Assembly (NCBI RefSeq): GCF_001940525.2
Contig: NZ_CP019437.1
Coordinates: forward strand, 2,020,501-2,084,500
DNA: 64,000 bases
Origin: Thioclava nitratireducens
GTDB lineage: Bacteria > Pseudomonadota > Alphaproteobacteria > Rhodobacterales > Rhodobacteraceae
Direction: 5' to 3'
The translations under genes and the position numbers were made by a program. This document shows, in pieces, positions 21,815 through 30,261 of this stretch; position 1 is the first letter of the stretch; each line of letters starts with the position of its first letter. Under the pieces are notes generated by a model. The model had not been told where the DNA came from. It made no database searches and saw nothing but the letters and a program-made list of their open reading frames with translations.

Positions 21815-22390
21815 TTATTGCGCCTTGACCGCGATGCGGCGGTCTTTCTCGCGCGCTTCGGTGGTTTTGGGCAGGGTCACGGTCAGAACCCCGTCGCTCA
21901 GAACCGCGTCGATGCGGTCTGGATCGACCCCGCGCGGCAAGGTGATCGTGCGTTCGAGCCTGCCGGAGCTCCGCTCCTGCACGACGTAATCGCCCTCATG
22001 CGTCTCGCGCTTGCTGGAGCTTTCTCCGCGGATCTTCAGGCGTCCGTCGTCGAGCTTGAGCTCGATCTCCTCGGGCTTGAGCCCGGGCATGTCGACGCGC
22101 AGCTCATAGCTTCCGTCATTCGCGACGAAATCCATCGCGGGCGCGGAGAGCGAAAGGTCGCCGAAGCCCGACGGCAGGGTCAGGGCGCGCGGCCATCCGG
22201 CTCCGGGACGCGCAAAGTCGTCGAACAGGCGGTCGATCTCGGAACGCAGCATCGCGAAGACATCGCGCCCCCGCGCGGGCGGGGCGGCGCTGGAGGCTGG
22301 AGATTTCGCCGGTGTTTCGGCGCTCGGGGGCTTGCTGGTCGGCGGGGCGCTCTCGTGCTTGACGCCGATCTCGGTGGCTTGTGGTGTCAT
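21815..22390 (-). CDS. Hsp20/alpha-crystallin small heat-shock protein
   Basis: A 191-residue small chaperone that holds unfolding proteins. A proline-, serine- and alanine-rich leader (about 45 residues) precedes the alpha-crystallin domain (about residues 90-190), which contains SYELRVDMPGLKPEEIELKLDDGRLKI and the C-terminal LSDGVLTVTLPK motif. GGGAGA lies six bases before the ATG at 22390. It is divergent from the Usp gene, and the shared 198-nt gap holds two FNR-like boxes. Confidence 0.92.
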   Translation of the reverse strand: MTPQATEIGVKHESAPPTSKPPSAETPAKSPASSAAPPARGRDVFAMLRSEIDRLFDDFARPGAGWPRALTLPSGFGDLSLSAPAMDFVANDGSYELRVDMPGLKPEEIELKLDDGRLKIRGESSSKRETHEGDYVVQERSSGRLERTITLPRGVDPDRIDAVLSDGVLTVTLPKTTEAREKDRRIAVKAQ

Positions 22391-22460
22391 GCTGGATCTC
22401 CCATGCGAAGTGTCTTGGTAGAACGCCATCGAAGTTGTCACGACCGGTGCGGCTTGCGCA

Positions 22461-22474
22461 TTGACGGCGCGCAT
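22461..22474 (-). promoter_or_regulatory. FNR-like half-box upstream of hsp20
   Basis: Plus-strand TTGAC-GGCG-CGCAT: one perfect half-site and one weak half. Its centre is about 77 nt before the hsp20 ATG, the same distance as the other boxes. Confidence 0.5.
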
Positions 22475-22514
22475 AGGGGGCGCGGCGGACCGATGGTTCC
22501 GAACCGCTCCGACG

Positions 22515-22528
22515 TTGCGCGCGATCAA
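22515..22528 (+). promoter_or_regulatory. FNR-like box upstream of the Usp gene
   Basis: TTGCG-CGCG-ATCAA followed by TG. Its centre is about 67 nt before the ATG at 22589. Confidence 0.68.
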
Positions 22529-22588
22529 TGCCGCATCGCCCGCAGCGGCGCAGTCTCGGCGCGATGCCAGCCACTCAGGAGCCCGAAG

Positions 22589-23428
22589 ATGATTCCGCGC
22601 ACCGTTGCCGCCGCCTTTCTCGAGACCGACGACGCCCGATGGCTCGCCCCGATGACGGCCGGGTTGTGTCGCGGTTTCAACGCCCATCTGATCGGGGTGC
22701 ATGGCGTCGAGCCGCTGCCGCTGTTGGGGGGCGATCTGGCGAGCGATCCGATTATCTACCCCGAATTCCTCGACTGGCAGCGCAAGGAGGCCGCCGCGAT
22801 CCGCGAGACCTTCGAGCACGCGCTGACGGCGGAGGATGTGCAGGGAGAGTTCCGCAGCCCGGTCGACACGCGCGACGCGCTGGTCGACTTTCTCGTCGAT
22901 AGCTGCCGCGCCGCCGATCTGGTCGTCTCGGCGCGGGTGCCGCCCCATGCCGGCCGCGCGAGCGACATCCGTCTGCAGGAGCAACTGATCCGTCAGACCG
23001 GACGTCCGGTGCTGGTGGTGAGCGAGACCGCGAAGCTGGAGCGGCCCGCGCGGCACGTTCTTCTCGGTGTTTCCTGCAGCCGCGAGGCGATGCGTGCGGC
23101 GCATGACATGCTCTATCTTGCGGCCAGCGGTGCGCGGATCGATCTGCTCTCGGTGTCGCCCTCCGGGGGAGAGCGGCAGGCGGTCGACGATCTTCGCGAC
23201 GATCTGGCGACGGCGCTCGACCGGCGCGGATATGACGTGACGCTTCTCGACCGGATGAAAACGACGTCGGAGGCGGGCGACGAGTTGCTGCATACCGCGC
23301 GCGAACGCGGCGCCGAGCTGATCGCCGTCGGCGCGTTCGGTCATTCGCGGCTCTATGATTTCGTGATCGGCGCGGTGACGACGCGCCTGTTGGAGACTTC
23401 CCATCTGCCGGTGCTGTTTTCGAAATAG
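22589..23428 (+). CDS. Two-domain universal stress protein
   Basis: A 279-residue protein made of two tandem Usp folds (residues about 1-145 and 150-279). The second domain shows ARHVLLGVSCSREAM, LLHTARERGAELIAVGAFGHSRLYDFVIGAVTTRLL, and the closing HLPVLFSK. The ATG at 22589 follows AGGAGCCCGAAG. The host-attachment gene begins eight bases after its stop, so the two form an operon under the FNR-like box at 22515. Confidence 0.9.
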   Translation: MIPRTVAAAFLETDDARWLAPMTAGLCRGFNAHLIGVHGVEPLPLLGGDLASDPIIYPEFLDWQRKEAAAIRETFEHALTAEDVQGEFRSPVDTRDALVDFLVDSCRAADLVVSARVPPHAGRASDIRLQEQLIRQTGRPVLVVSETAKLERPARHVLLGVSCSREAMRAAHDMLYLAASGARIDLLSVSPSGGERQAVDDLRDDLATALDRRGYDVTLLDRMKTTSEAGDELLHTARERGAELIAVGAFGHSRLYDFVIGAVTTRLLETSHLPVLFSK

Positions 23429-23436
23429 GTGAGCCG

Positions 23437-23883
23437 ATGCCCCAGCCGAAGAAAATCGAATGGATCGTGGTGATGAACTCTGCCAGCGCGCATGTGCTAG
23501 CCGATGCCGAGGGCCATGCGCTGGTCTTCGAGCTTGAATCGCCACATGCACGCCCGCGCGACCGAGACCGCGACCGGGCCGGGCGCAGTTTCGCGATCGG
23601 ATCGCCCGGGCGGCGGGCCGCGATGGCGCCGCATGGTGATCCGAGCCATGTTCAGGAACTCGCCTTCGCCCGCGATCTGAGCGACCGCCTCGAACGCAGC
23701 CTCGGGGAGGGAGAGTTCGACACGCTCGTCCTCGTCGCGCCGCCACGCATGCTCGGCGCGATGCGCGAGGCGATGCCCGATTCCCTCGCGGCGCGCGTGA
23801 GCCGCGAAATCCGCTCTAACCTTGCGAGCCTTTCGCCGAACCAGTTCCGCGAAAAACTGCAGGAGGCGCTGAAGGTGACGTGA
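23437..23883 (+). CDS. Host attachment protein family (PF10116-like)
   Basis: A 148-residue protein that matches the family named for Agrobacterium attachment: an N-terminal WIVVMNSASAHVLADAEG strand, a basic Arg/Asp-rich middle, then LVLVAPPRMLGAMREAMP and a C-terminal LSPNQFREKLQEAL helix. The name is historical; in stress islands these proteins resemble release-factor-like folds, and the actual role is open. Translationally close to the Usp gene. Confidence 0.8.
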   Translation: MPQPKKIEWIVVMNSASAHVLADAEGHALVFELESPHARPRDRDRDRAGRSFAIGSPGRRAAMAPHGDPSHVQELAFARDLSDRLERSLGEGEFDTLVLVAPPRMLGAMREAMPDSLAARVSREIRSNLASLSPNQFREKLQEALKVT

Positions 23884-23904
23884 CCCGCGCATTTGCATTT
23901 TGCA

Positions 23905-23918
23905 GTGACAGCGATCAA
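23905..23918 (+). promoter_or_regulatory. FNR-like box upstream of the DUF883 gene
   Basis: GTGAC-AGCG-ATCAA followed by TG. Its centre is about 78 nt before the ATG at 23990. Confidence 0.6.
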
Positions 23919-23989
23919 TGCGCGCCGCCTCGCGGCTTCGCATCCTGACCCTGCCGCACGGAGTCGAACCCGATCAGAGGAGAAGTGTC

Positions 23990-24355
23990 ATGGCCAAGTC
24001 CTCCAGCGAAGACACGCCCGACCGCGCCGATATCGAGGAACACGAGCGTCTGGCAGTCGAGGCGATCCGCTCCGATCTCGAAGATCTGCGCGAGGATGTG
24101 ACGGAACTGGCGCAGGCGCTGCGTCGTCATGGCCGGTTGCGGGCCAGCGATCTTGGCGCCGAAGCGACGCGGCGCGGCCACGAGTTCGTGGAAGATGCCC
24201 GCGACGCGGTCTTCGAAATGCGCGAGGCGCTCACCGAGGCGCAGCACGACCTGCGCCGCAGCGTGCGCAGCCATCCCGTGCCGTGGGCCGGGGTGCTGCT
24301 GGGGATGGTGGGGACCGGGCTGCTGGTCGCCCTGCTGATGGAGCGACGCAATTGA
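23990..24355 (+). CDS. DUF883/ElaB-YqjD-like membrane-anchored protein
   Basis: A 121-residue protein with a long amphipathic helical body (about residues 15-95, heptad-like Leu/Val/Ala spacing) and a single C-terminal membrane helix (WAGVLLGMVGTGLLVALLM) ending in basic residues. This is the ElaB/YqjD layout; the E. coli relatives bind ribosomes and sit in the inner membrane in stationary phase. The FNR-like box upstream suggests induction under oxygen limitation. Confidence 0.75.
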   Translation: MAKSSSEDTPDRADIEEHERLAVEAIRSDLEDLREDVTELAQALRRHGRLRASDLGAEATRRGHEFVEDARDAVFEMREALTEAQHDLRRSVRSHPVPWAGVLLGMVGTGLLVALLMERRN

Positions 24356-24712
24356 GAGTTGGCGGCATGGGAACGGGTGCAGGCCGCGCGGGCGGTTGGG
24401 GTCGATAAAACGACACTGCTTGCAGGTCTGTTGGGGGGAGTAGCGCGCGTTTCCACATCGGAAGCGCGCGCTGCGCATTCTGGGGTCGAGTTCCACCGCG
24501 CACAACGTCCGTATACTCGCGTCCCGTCCAACCGGTGATTTTCCGACATGTCTCGCGCCAGGGCTCCGACCGGCTCAACGGCTTTGGCGAGGGGCCGATG
24601 ATCACGCGGCGCTCAACGTTAATTGCCCGCGCCCCGTTTCGTTGCTTGATCACGGTCAAAGACAGAACCGGCAGGGCGAAGGGATCATGGCGTACCTTCG
24701 GAGGAGGCGCCT
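24356..24712. other. Gene-free stretch before the response regulator
   Basis: About 357 nt with no supportable gene. I see no FNR-type box here. Its last part should contain the response-regulator promoter; GGAGGAGG just before 24711 is the ribosome site of the next gene. Confidence 0.5.
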
Positions 24713-25426
24713 GTGGAACGGCAGACAATTCTTATCGTCGAAGATGATGCCGCCGTGCGTGCGGCGCTGCGGGAGTGTCTCGAGGCGGAAGGCTGGGCGG
24801 TGCGCGAGGCGCAAGACGCGGCCGGCATGTTGCGCGAGATCGAAACGGGCGGCATCGACCTCGTGACGCTCGATCTGGGGCTCGGCGCCGATGACGGGTT
24901 TGCCTTGGCCCGGGTTCTGCGCGGACGCAGAAACATTCCGGTCGTCTTCATCACGGGATATGGTCAGCCGCTAGACCGGGTACGCGGGCTGGAGGCGGGG
25001 GCGGACGACTATATCGTCAAACCCTTTGCCGCGCGCGAAGTGGTGATCCGCATCCGCCGCGTGCTCGAGGGATATCGGACGCGGGCCGTGCCGGTCGACC
25101 GGCTCCATATCGATCACAGCAGCATCGACCTGCGTCGGGGTGTGATCGAGCATCGCGACGGGCGCCGCGAGGCCCTGACCGGAACCGAGACGAAACTGCT
25201 CGAGCTGTTTCTCAGCCGCCCGGCGCAGGTGCTCTCGCGCGACGATATCAATCGGGCTCTTCACGGGCGCGACTGGTCGCCCTACGACCGCACCATCGAC
25301 ACCCATATCGCCCGGCTGCGGCGCAAGATCGAACCGGGAGACGCGTCGCCCCGGATGATCCGCTCGGTGCGCGGTGTGGGCTATGTCTTCACCGGGCAGA
25401 TCAACCGGGAGGCGCGTCGGGGTTGA
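24713..25426 (+). CDS. OmpR/PhoB-type response regulator
   Basis: A 237-residue two-component regulator. The receiver domain (1-120) has the acidic EDD pocket, the phospho-acceptor Asp in VTLDLGLG, and the Lys in DYIVKPFAAREV. The winged-helix domain (about 130-232) includes LTGTETKLLELFLSRPAQVLSRD and the closing MIRSVRGVGYVF. Starts with GTG after GGAGGAGG. Its last 26 nt overlap the convergent hybrid kinase, a plausible partner. Confidence 0.93.
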   Translation: MERQTILIVEDDAAVRAALRECLEAEGWAVREAQDAAGMLREIETGGIDLVTLDLGLGADDGFALARVLRGRRNIPVVFITGYGQPLDRVRGLEAGADDYIVKPFAAREVVIRIRRVLEGYRTRAVPVDRLHIDHSSIDLRRGVIEHRDGRREALTGTETKLLELFLSRPAQVLSRDDINRALHGRDWSPYDRTIDTHIARLRRKIEPGDASPRMIRSVRGVGYVFTGQINREARRG

Positions 25427-27359
25427 GCGCGCGCGCGACGGCTGCGCTCAACGTCGAGAGCGAATAGGGTTTCGTGAGCAATTCGATCTCTTGCTCGACC
25501 TTCGGACGCCCGGCGAATTTCTCCGATGCGTGCCCCGAAGTCAGAAGCACCGGCAATCGGGGGTCTCGGGCGCGCACCCGATCGACCAGGTCGAAGCCCG
25601 AGCAACTGCCGGGCAGGACGATGTCGGAAAACAGCAGCTCCACCGGCTCGCCCGCCTCGATCTGCTCCAGCGCCTGATGCGCATTCCCGGCTTCGATCAC
25701 CGCGTATCCCAAGGCTTCCAGCCGGTCGAGAACCGTCTCGCGCACCAGCGGATCGTCCTCGACCACGAGCACGAGCTGACCGTCACCCATCCGCAGCGCG
25801 TCGCGATCTTCGGCTGCGGCAAGCATGGGATCCCCGTCGACCTCGGGAAGATAGAGCGTGATCGTCGTGCCCTCGCCGGGGGCGCTGTCGATGTCGAGAA
25901 AACCGCCCGCCCGCGCCACCGAACTCGCGACGCTCGTCAGCCCGAGCCCGTTCCCGACCCGCGCATCCTTGGTGGTGAAGAACGGATCGAGCGCCTGCCG
26001 CCGCACATCCGGCGTCATGCCGTGGCCGGTATCGCTCACGCTAACCGTCAGGAACCTGCCCGGGCGCGCGCCTTCGATTTCGCCTGCCTGCTGCACGTCG
26101 AGCTGCGCGCTGCCGGTCCGGATCGTGATGGTGCCAGCCGCCGAAATCGCATCGCGGGCATTGATGACGAGATTGAGCAGCGCTCCGTCCAGTTCCCCGC
26201 GATCCATGTAGATCTGGCCTCGATCCGCGCCCGGCAAGAGACGCAGATGCACCTGTTCTCCGAGCACCCGCTCGAGAAGCGTCCATGTCTCTGCGAGTTG
26301 CGCATCGAGGCCGAAGCGCACCGGTTTGGGCGTCCGCGCCCCCGCGAGCGCCAGCAGCCGCTGGTTGAACCCCGCGCCGATCCGCGTCGCGTCGATGGCG
26401 CGTTCGAGATGCCCGCGCGCGAGATCGGCCATCTCGGTGCGCGCCGCCAGCTCCAGATTGGACAGGATGACGGTCAGAAGATTGTTGAAATCATGCGCGA
26501 TCAGCCCGGCCATCCGGCCTACGGTTTCCATCCGCTGCCCGCGCACCATCGCCGCCGCGATCCGTGCGCGTTCGGTCCGGTCGAGGATTGCGCCGATAGC
26601 GCCGACCGGGCGGGGCGGGTCGGCGCTCTCGTCGAAGCGGATGTTCCCGCGCAATTCGATCACCTTGGGCTCGGCGCTGCGGGCGAGCTTGAACTCGATG
26701 GAGAATTTCCGGCTGCCCGTGGGGTCGATCGCCGCGCGATGCGCCTCTTTCAGGCGCACACGATCCTCGGGCGCGGCGAGGGCGATCCACGTGTCGAAGC
26801 TGTCGGGCACCTCCTGCGTCTCGAGGAGTTGCCGGGCGGGCTCCGTCGCGACGAGCGTGTCGCGGTCGAAATCCATCTCGAAGAACGCAATTCCCGCGGC
26901 TTTCATCGCCTCGATGATCTCTTCCGCGCGCAGGTCCGTCAGCTGTTGAAATTCCTTTTCGGCGCTGATGTCCTCGATGATCAGTATGATCCCCGCGACT
27001 TGTCCTGCGCGGCGCAGCGGTGCGACGGTCCAGCGGGTCCACGCCTCGCGGCCATCGGGACGCATCGTGCGGCTCTCGTCGCACTGCACGGTTTCGCCCG
27101 CCAGCGCTTTGCCGCGCGCGTCGCGGCAGGCTGTGGGCAGCCACGGCAGCAACGCGTCATGGTCCGACCCGACGGCATGTGCGATATCGCCCCCGTAGGC
27201 CGCCAGAAACGCCGCCGAAGCCGCGACGAACCGCATCTCGGTGTCGAACACCGCGACCGGAACCGGTATCAGATCGATCACGCCCTCCAGATCCTCGGCG
27301 AGCGCCGCTACGCCGTGGCCCGGTCTCGGGTCGCGCCTGCACTCTTCGGAATTTGCCAT
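25401..27359 (-). CDS. PAS-containing hybrid sensor histidine kinase
   Basis: A 652-residue soluble kinase. Two PAS domains (about 25-135 and 145-260) lead to an HK domain with the phospho-His in LIAHDFNNLLTVILSNLELA. The ATPase has N (NLVINARDAI), G1 (VSDTGHGM), F (FFTTKD) and G2 (GNGLGLTSV) boxes, and a receiver at the C-terminus has the Asp in LFSDIVLPG. No membrane helices, so it senses an internal signal, possibly redox or oxygen through PAS. The start at 27359 lies before the first conserved residues. Confidence 0.9.
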   Translation of the reverse strand: MANSEECRRDPRPGHGVAALAEDLEGVIDLIPVPVAVFDTEMRFVAASAAFLAAYGGDIAHAVGSDHDALLPWLPTACRDARGKALAGETVQCDESRTMRPDGREAWTRWTVAPLRRAGQVAGIILIIEDISAEKEFQQLTDLRAEEIIEAMKAAGIAFFEMDFDRDTLVATEPARQLLETQEVPDSFDTWIALAAPEDRVRLKEAHRAAIDPTGSRKFSIEFKLARSAEPKVIELRGNIRFDESADPPRPVGAIGAILDRTERARIAAAMVRGQRMETVGRMAGLIAHDFNNLLTVILSNLELAARTEMADLARGHLERAIDATRIGAGFNQRLLALAGARTPKPVRFGLDAQLAETWTLLERVLGEQVHLRLLPGADRGQIYMDRGELDGALLNLVINARDAISAAGTITIRTGSAQLDVQQAGEIEGARPGRFLTVSVSDTGHGMTPDVRRQALDPFFTTKDARVGNGLGLTSVASSVARAGGFLDIDSAPGEGTTITLYLPEVDGDPMLAAAEDRDALRMGDGQLVLVVEDDPLVRETVLDRLEALGYAVIEAGNAHQALEQIEAGEPVELLFSDIVLPGSCSGFDLVDRVRARDPRLPVLLTSGHASEKFAGRPKVEQEIELLTKPYSLSTLSAAVARALNPDAPPG

Positions 27360-27424
27360 CGACGCCACTCCTTGCGCGCTTGGCACCACGCGTCCCGTGC
27401 CGCGCCAACCGCTGCCGCGGGCTC

Positions 27425-27859
27425 TCATACGGGCGTCGCGTGACGCTTCTCTCCGGAGCCCGCGACCCGCAGTGAGGTCACGAAAAGTTCCTGCGCCTGT
27501 TTTTGCGTGTCGAACACAGCCGCCGTCATTTCCTCGGCGACCTGTCCCCAGAGGCGGCGATAGAGCGCGGAATAGTCGTCGATCGCGCCCGAGACGAATT
27601 CCGACCACGCGGCGGCGATGGCCGCCGGATCGCCGGGATTGGCGAGATTGGCGAGCAGGGCGCGGTCACAGGTGATCCGATCGGTGGTGAAGCGCAGCCA
27701 TTCCTGGTTGAACTGCAATGTCCGATCCGCCGCCTGCATCTGCATCGCGACGAAGGGGCCAAGCAGCGCAGGGTCCGGTCCGTCGGGTGGAAGCAGGCGT
27801 TTCAGCAGTTCGGCGTAGCCCGCATTGGTGTACGCGGTCGCGTCGGTCGAGCTGGGCAT
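27425..27859 (-). CDS. Phasin-like helical protein
   Basis: A 144-residue, largely helical protein without signal peptide. The stretch QAADRTLQFNQEWLRFTTDRI and a later SALYRRLWGQVAEEMTAAVFDTQKQAQELF resemble phasin-family helices that coat polyhydroxyalkanoate granules, but the match is moderate. A perfect FNR-type box lies about 70 nt upstream. Alternative: another stress-island helical protein of unknown role. Confidence 0.55.
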   Translation of the reverse strand: MPSSTDATAYTNAGYAELLKRLLPPDGPDPALLGPFVAMQMQAADRTLQFNQEWLRFTTDRITCDRALLANLANPGDPAAIAAAWSEFVSGAIDDYSALYRRLWGQVAEEMTAAVFDTQKQAQELFVTSLRVAGSGEKRHATPV

Positions 27860-27921
27860 CGGAGCCTCCTCCGGAGTTGATGTCGGCTCCCCGAGCTTTG
27901 CCGCAGGGGCAGGCGCGTGCA

Positions 27922-27935
27922 TTGATGGAGATCAA
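27922..27935 (-). promoter_or_regulatory. Perfect FNR box upstream of the phasin-like gene
   Basis: TTGAT-GGAG-ATCAA, extended to a 16-base palindrome by A and T on the flanks. Its centre is about 70 nt before the ATG at 27859. This is the best box of the cluster. Confidence 0.82.
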
Positions 27936-27975
27936 TGCGCGCGTGGCGAAACCTGCCTTGGCCCGGGGCGGTTGC

Positions 27976-28848
27976 CTAGCGCCGCGTCCCGGGAAACGCG
28001 GCAGCCAGCGAGCCTTTGGGCGCTTGTCCCGCGCCGCTACGCATGGCCGTGGCTTTCCCGCCCATCGCCCCTCGGTCGAAGTCCGACAGGCGCGGCGCGG
28101 GAGCGGGTTCTGCAAGGGCCGCGCCGATCCGCTCGTTCTGGAACTTGGCAAGTCGCCGCAACCGCCCGAGATCGGTGACGGCGAGGTGATCGGGCGCAAG
28201 CAGGCGGATTGCGCCGCGCTCCTCGATCTGGTGCAGCGCGCGGCACAGGGTCTCCACTGTCATGTCCAACAGCGAGGCCAGATCGCGCCGGGTCAGCACG
28301 ATGCGGATTTGCGGCGTGCTGCCCTCGGTCGCGCCGGGCAACTGCTCCACGAGCCAGAGCGCGAGCCGCTGCACCGTACTGCGCCCGCGCATCTTCACCA
28401 CGCTCATCTGCAATTCTTCGAATTGGCGGTTCAGCGCCGACAGGAAGCCCCGGAAGATTTGCGGATGTGACTGCAGAAAACCGTGCCAGGTCTGGCGCGG
28501 CATCCAGCAGATGGTGGTCTCGGTGGCGGCCTCGCTCGAGAACCCGTTCACCTCGCGTTCGGGGTCGCCGATCAGGTGGCCCGTGCGCAGAATCTGCAGA
28601 ACGTGTTCGTCGCCGCCTTCGGTCAGAACGACGAGTTTCACGAGCCCGGATGCGACGATCCCGATCCGGTCCGCCGCTTCGCCCTGTGCCGCGATCTCGG
28701 CCCCTTGGCGATAGGTTTCACGGTAGCTGCGCCGGGCGAAATCGAGTAGCGCGTCACGATCGAAAGCGCTGCAGAGCCCTGTCTGGCGCGCCGTGCAGTC
28801 GTCGCATTTCGCGTCGAATTGCGGCCGTATCGGCTGAATACTTGACAT
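27976..28848 (-). CDS. FNR-type (Crp/Fnr family) oxygen-responsive regulator
   Basis: A 290-residue regulator with cyclic-nucleotide-binding-like and HTH domains. N-terminal Cys15, Cys18 and Cys26 (C-X2-C-X7-C), plus a Cys in the ETTICWMP segment, could hold a [4Fe-4S] cluster as in FNR. The recognition helix reads MTVETLCRAL; the Glu and Arg that read TTGA half-sites in FNR are kept, with Cys replacing Ser. It has about 50 extra C-terminal residues compared with E. coli FNR. It sits amid genes with FNR-like boxes, so autogenous cluster control is likely. Confidence 0.88.
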   Translation of the reverse strand: MSSIQPIRPQFDAKCDDCTARQTGLCSAFDRDALLDFARRSYRETYRQGAEIAAQGEAADRIGIVASGLVKLVVLTEGGDEHVLQILRTGHLIGDPEREVNGFSSEAATETTICWMPRQTWHGFLQSHPQIFRGFLSALNRQFEELQMSVVKMRGRSTVQRLALWLVEQLPGATEGSTPQIRIVLTRRDLASLLDMTVETLCRALHQIEERGAIRLLAPDHLAVTDLGRLRRLAKFQNERIGAALAEPAPAPRLSDFDRGAMGGKATAMRSGAGQAPKGSLAAAFPGTRR

Positions 28849-28996
28849 GTTTCCCTCCCCCTAGGGTCGCCCGGTCGGTGGCAGTTCGTGGGCAACGGTC
28901 ACCTGCGTGACGAGAGGAATCTTGCCGTGTCGGAGGGCATCTGTCAGGCGGTGAATTGTAGAGAAATGTTAATTTGTGCAATTTGAGTGGCGTTGT

Positions 28997-29013
28997 GCGC
29001 AATATTGTTGCGC
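28997..29013. repeat. Inverted repeat GCGCAA-N5-TTGCGC
   Basis: A perfect 6-bp inverted repeat with a 5-nt centre in the AT-rich part of the regulator/cytochrome intergenic region, about 150 nt upstream of the FNR-type gene. It looks like an operator for an unidentified regulator. Confidence 0.5.
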
Positions 29014-29299
29014 GTAGCATAGGGGATAGAAGGCGGCGGAGAGAGACCGCCACGCCGATGAATTCGGTCCCGCCGGCCACGCCTCGGGGAGGGGCGCATG
29101 GTGGCCGACGGGATTCGCGAAATGCTCTTCGACCGGGGCGACCGAGCGAGGTCACCCCGAGCCTTCCGCGAATGCCAAATGATGCCCCAGCGCGGAGCAG
29201 GCGCCATTATCGGGCGTCAATCGCGGCGTAGCGAAGGCGCCGGTGCGGGGCTCGGCTATCTGCGCGTAGGACCAGGCGCGCCCCGCCAACGCCTCCGAA

Positions 29300-29313
29300 T
29301 TGACGGCGGACAA
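29300..29313 (+). promoter_or_regulatory. FNR-like box upstream of cytochrome c
   Basis: TTGAC-GGCG-GACAA. Its centre is about 62 nt before the ATG at 29368. Confidence 0.65.
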
Positions 29314-29367
29314 TGCCGCGGCACCGCGCCGCGGGAAAGCTGGGCCACCGATATGGGAGGATATCAA

Positions 29368-29784
29368 ATGACTCAGGTTCGACCTTTCCTGCTCGCTCTC
29401 GTCTTGATCGGCGCGGCAGGACCGCTCGCGGCTCAGGACGCCATGACGTCCGACGAGATGGGCGCGCAGCTTTATGCGGACAATTGTGCCGCCTGTCACG
29501 GCATGAAGGGGCAGGGTGACGGCCCGCTCGCAGAGGCCTTCATTCAGGACATTCCCGCGCTGACCGGGTTGTCTGCGGCCAACGACGGGACGTTCCCGCT
29601 GCTCAAGGTTATCCAGATCCTCGACGGGCGGACGGAAGTGCGCGGGCATGGCGGGCCGATGCCGGTCTTCGGCGCGCTGTTCCGCAACGAGCTGGAGCCG
29701 TTGGTCGGGCGTTTCGGAACCGAGGCGGTGATCCGGGGCCGGGTGCTGGCGATCGCGGAGCATGTCGCCACCTTGCAGGAATGA
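29368..29784 (+). CDS. Periplasmic c-type cytochrome
   Basis: A 138-residue exported cytochrome. A signal peptide ends near LAAQDA; the heme c motif is CAACH at about residues 41-45, and the distal Met is likely in GGPMPVFGALF (around residue 96). Single-heme class I architecture. GGGAGGA precedes the ATG. Together with the FNR-like box this suggests an electron carrier used when oxygen is low. Confidence 0.88.
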   Translation: MTQVRPFLLALVLIGAAGPLAAQDAMTSDEMGAQLYADNCAACHGMKGQGDGPLAEAFIQDIPALTGLSAANDGTFPLLKVIQILDGRTEVRGHGGPMPVFGALFRNELEPLVGRFGTEAVIRGRVLAIAEHVATLQE

Positions 29785-30182
29785 AGGCACCTGCCGCGCG
29801 ATTGTCGCTGGTCAATGCAGGTCGCGCGGATCGCGCGCAGACTTCCGAAATCGATGCGAGGAGTCGATACGGAGATCGCCATACGGATACGCTGCGCGCT
29901 GCGGCCCGGTGGCCGGTCCGCCCCGACACGGAGAGCTCCATCGATCGAAGGGTCATCGTTGTCGTGTGATTTCCGATGTGAAAACATCGACATCGCGCGT
30001 CGGACGATGGCCTTTCGTCACGTTTGACGCGCCCAGAGGCAGGGCCGGCCAAACTCTCCGGCGCTTTGACCAAATTTTTTTCGCGCAACTGTGACCCTGT
30101 CTCGCGCCTGTCGCAAACCTCTGCGAGAAATGGGCGAAACCCCGCCCAGACAGACCGTCCGAGAGGGTTTGCGGGTTTCGCA
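29785..30182. other. Gene-free stretch after cytochrome c
   Basis: About 400 nt without a supported gene. It contains a compact hairpin at 29974-29989 with a 6-bp stem closed by a GAAA tetraloop but no T tract. It ends at the FNR-like box at 30183. Confidence 0.5.
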
Positions 30183-30196
30183 TTGACGGCGGTCAA
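30183..30196 (+). promoter_or_regulatory. FNR-like box upstream of 30262 gene
   Basis: TTGAC-GGCG-GTCAA, a perfect palindrome extended by CA and TG. Its centre is about 72 nt before the ATG at 30262. Confidence 0.75.
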
Positions 30197-30261
30197 TGGC
30201 GCGGCTGGCCCAATTGGTTTTAGCTGGAAGGCGTCATAGCCAAGCTCGAAGGAGTGTGCGG

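Larger units (their letters stand above)
28849..29367. other. Intergenic stretch between the FNR-type regulator and cytochrome c genes
   Basis: About 520 nt without a supported gene. It contains an AT-richer section (about 28955-29020) that probably holds the regulator's promoter, an inverted repeat at 28997-29013, and the FNR-like box for cytochrome c at 29300. Confidence 0.5.
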
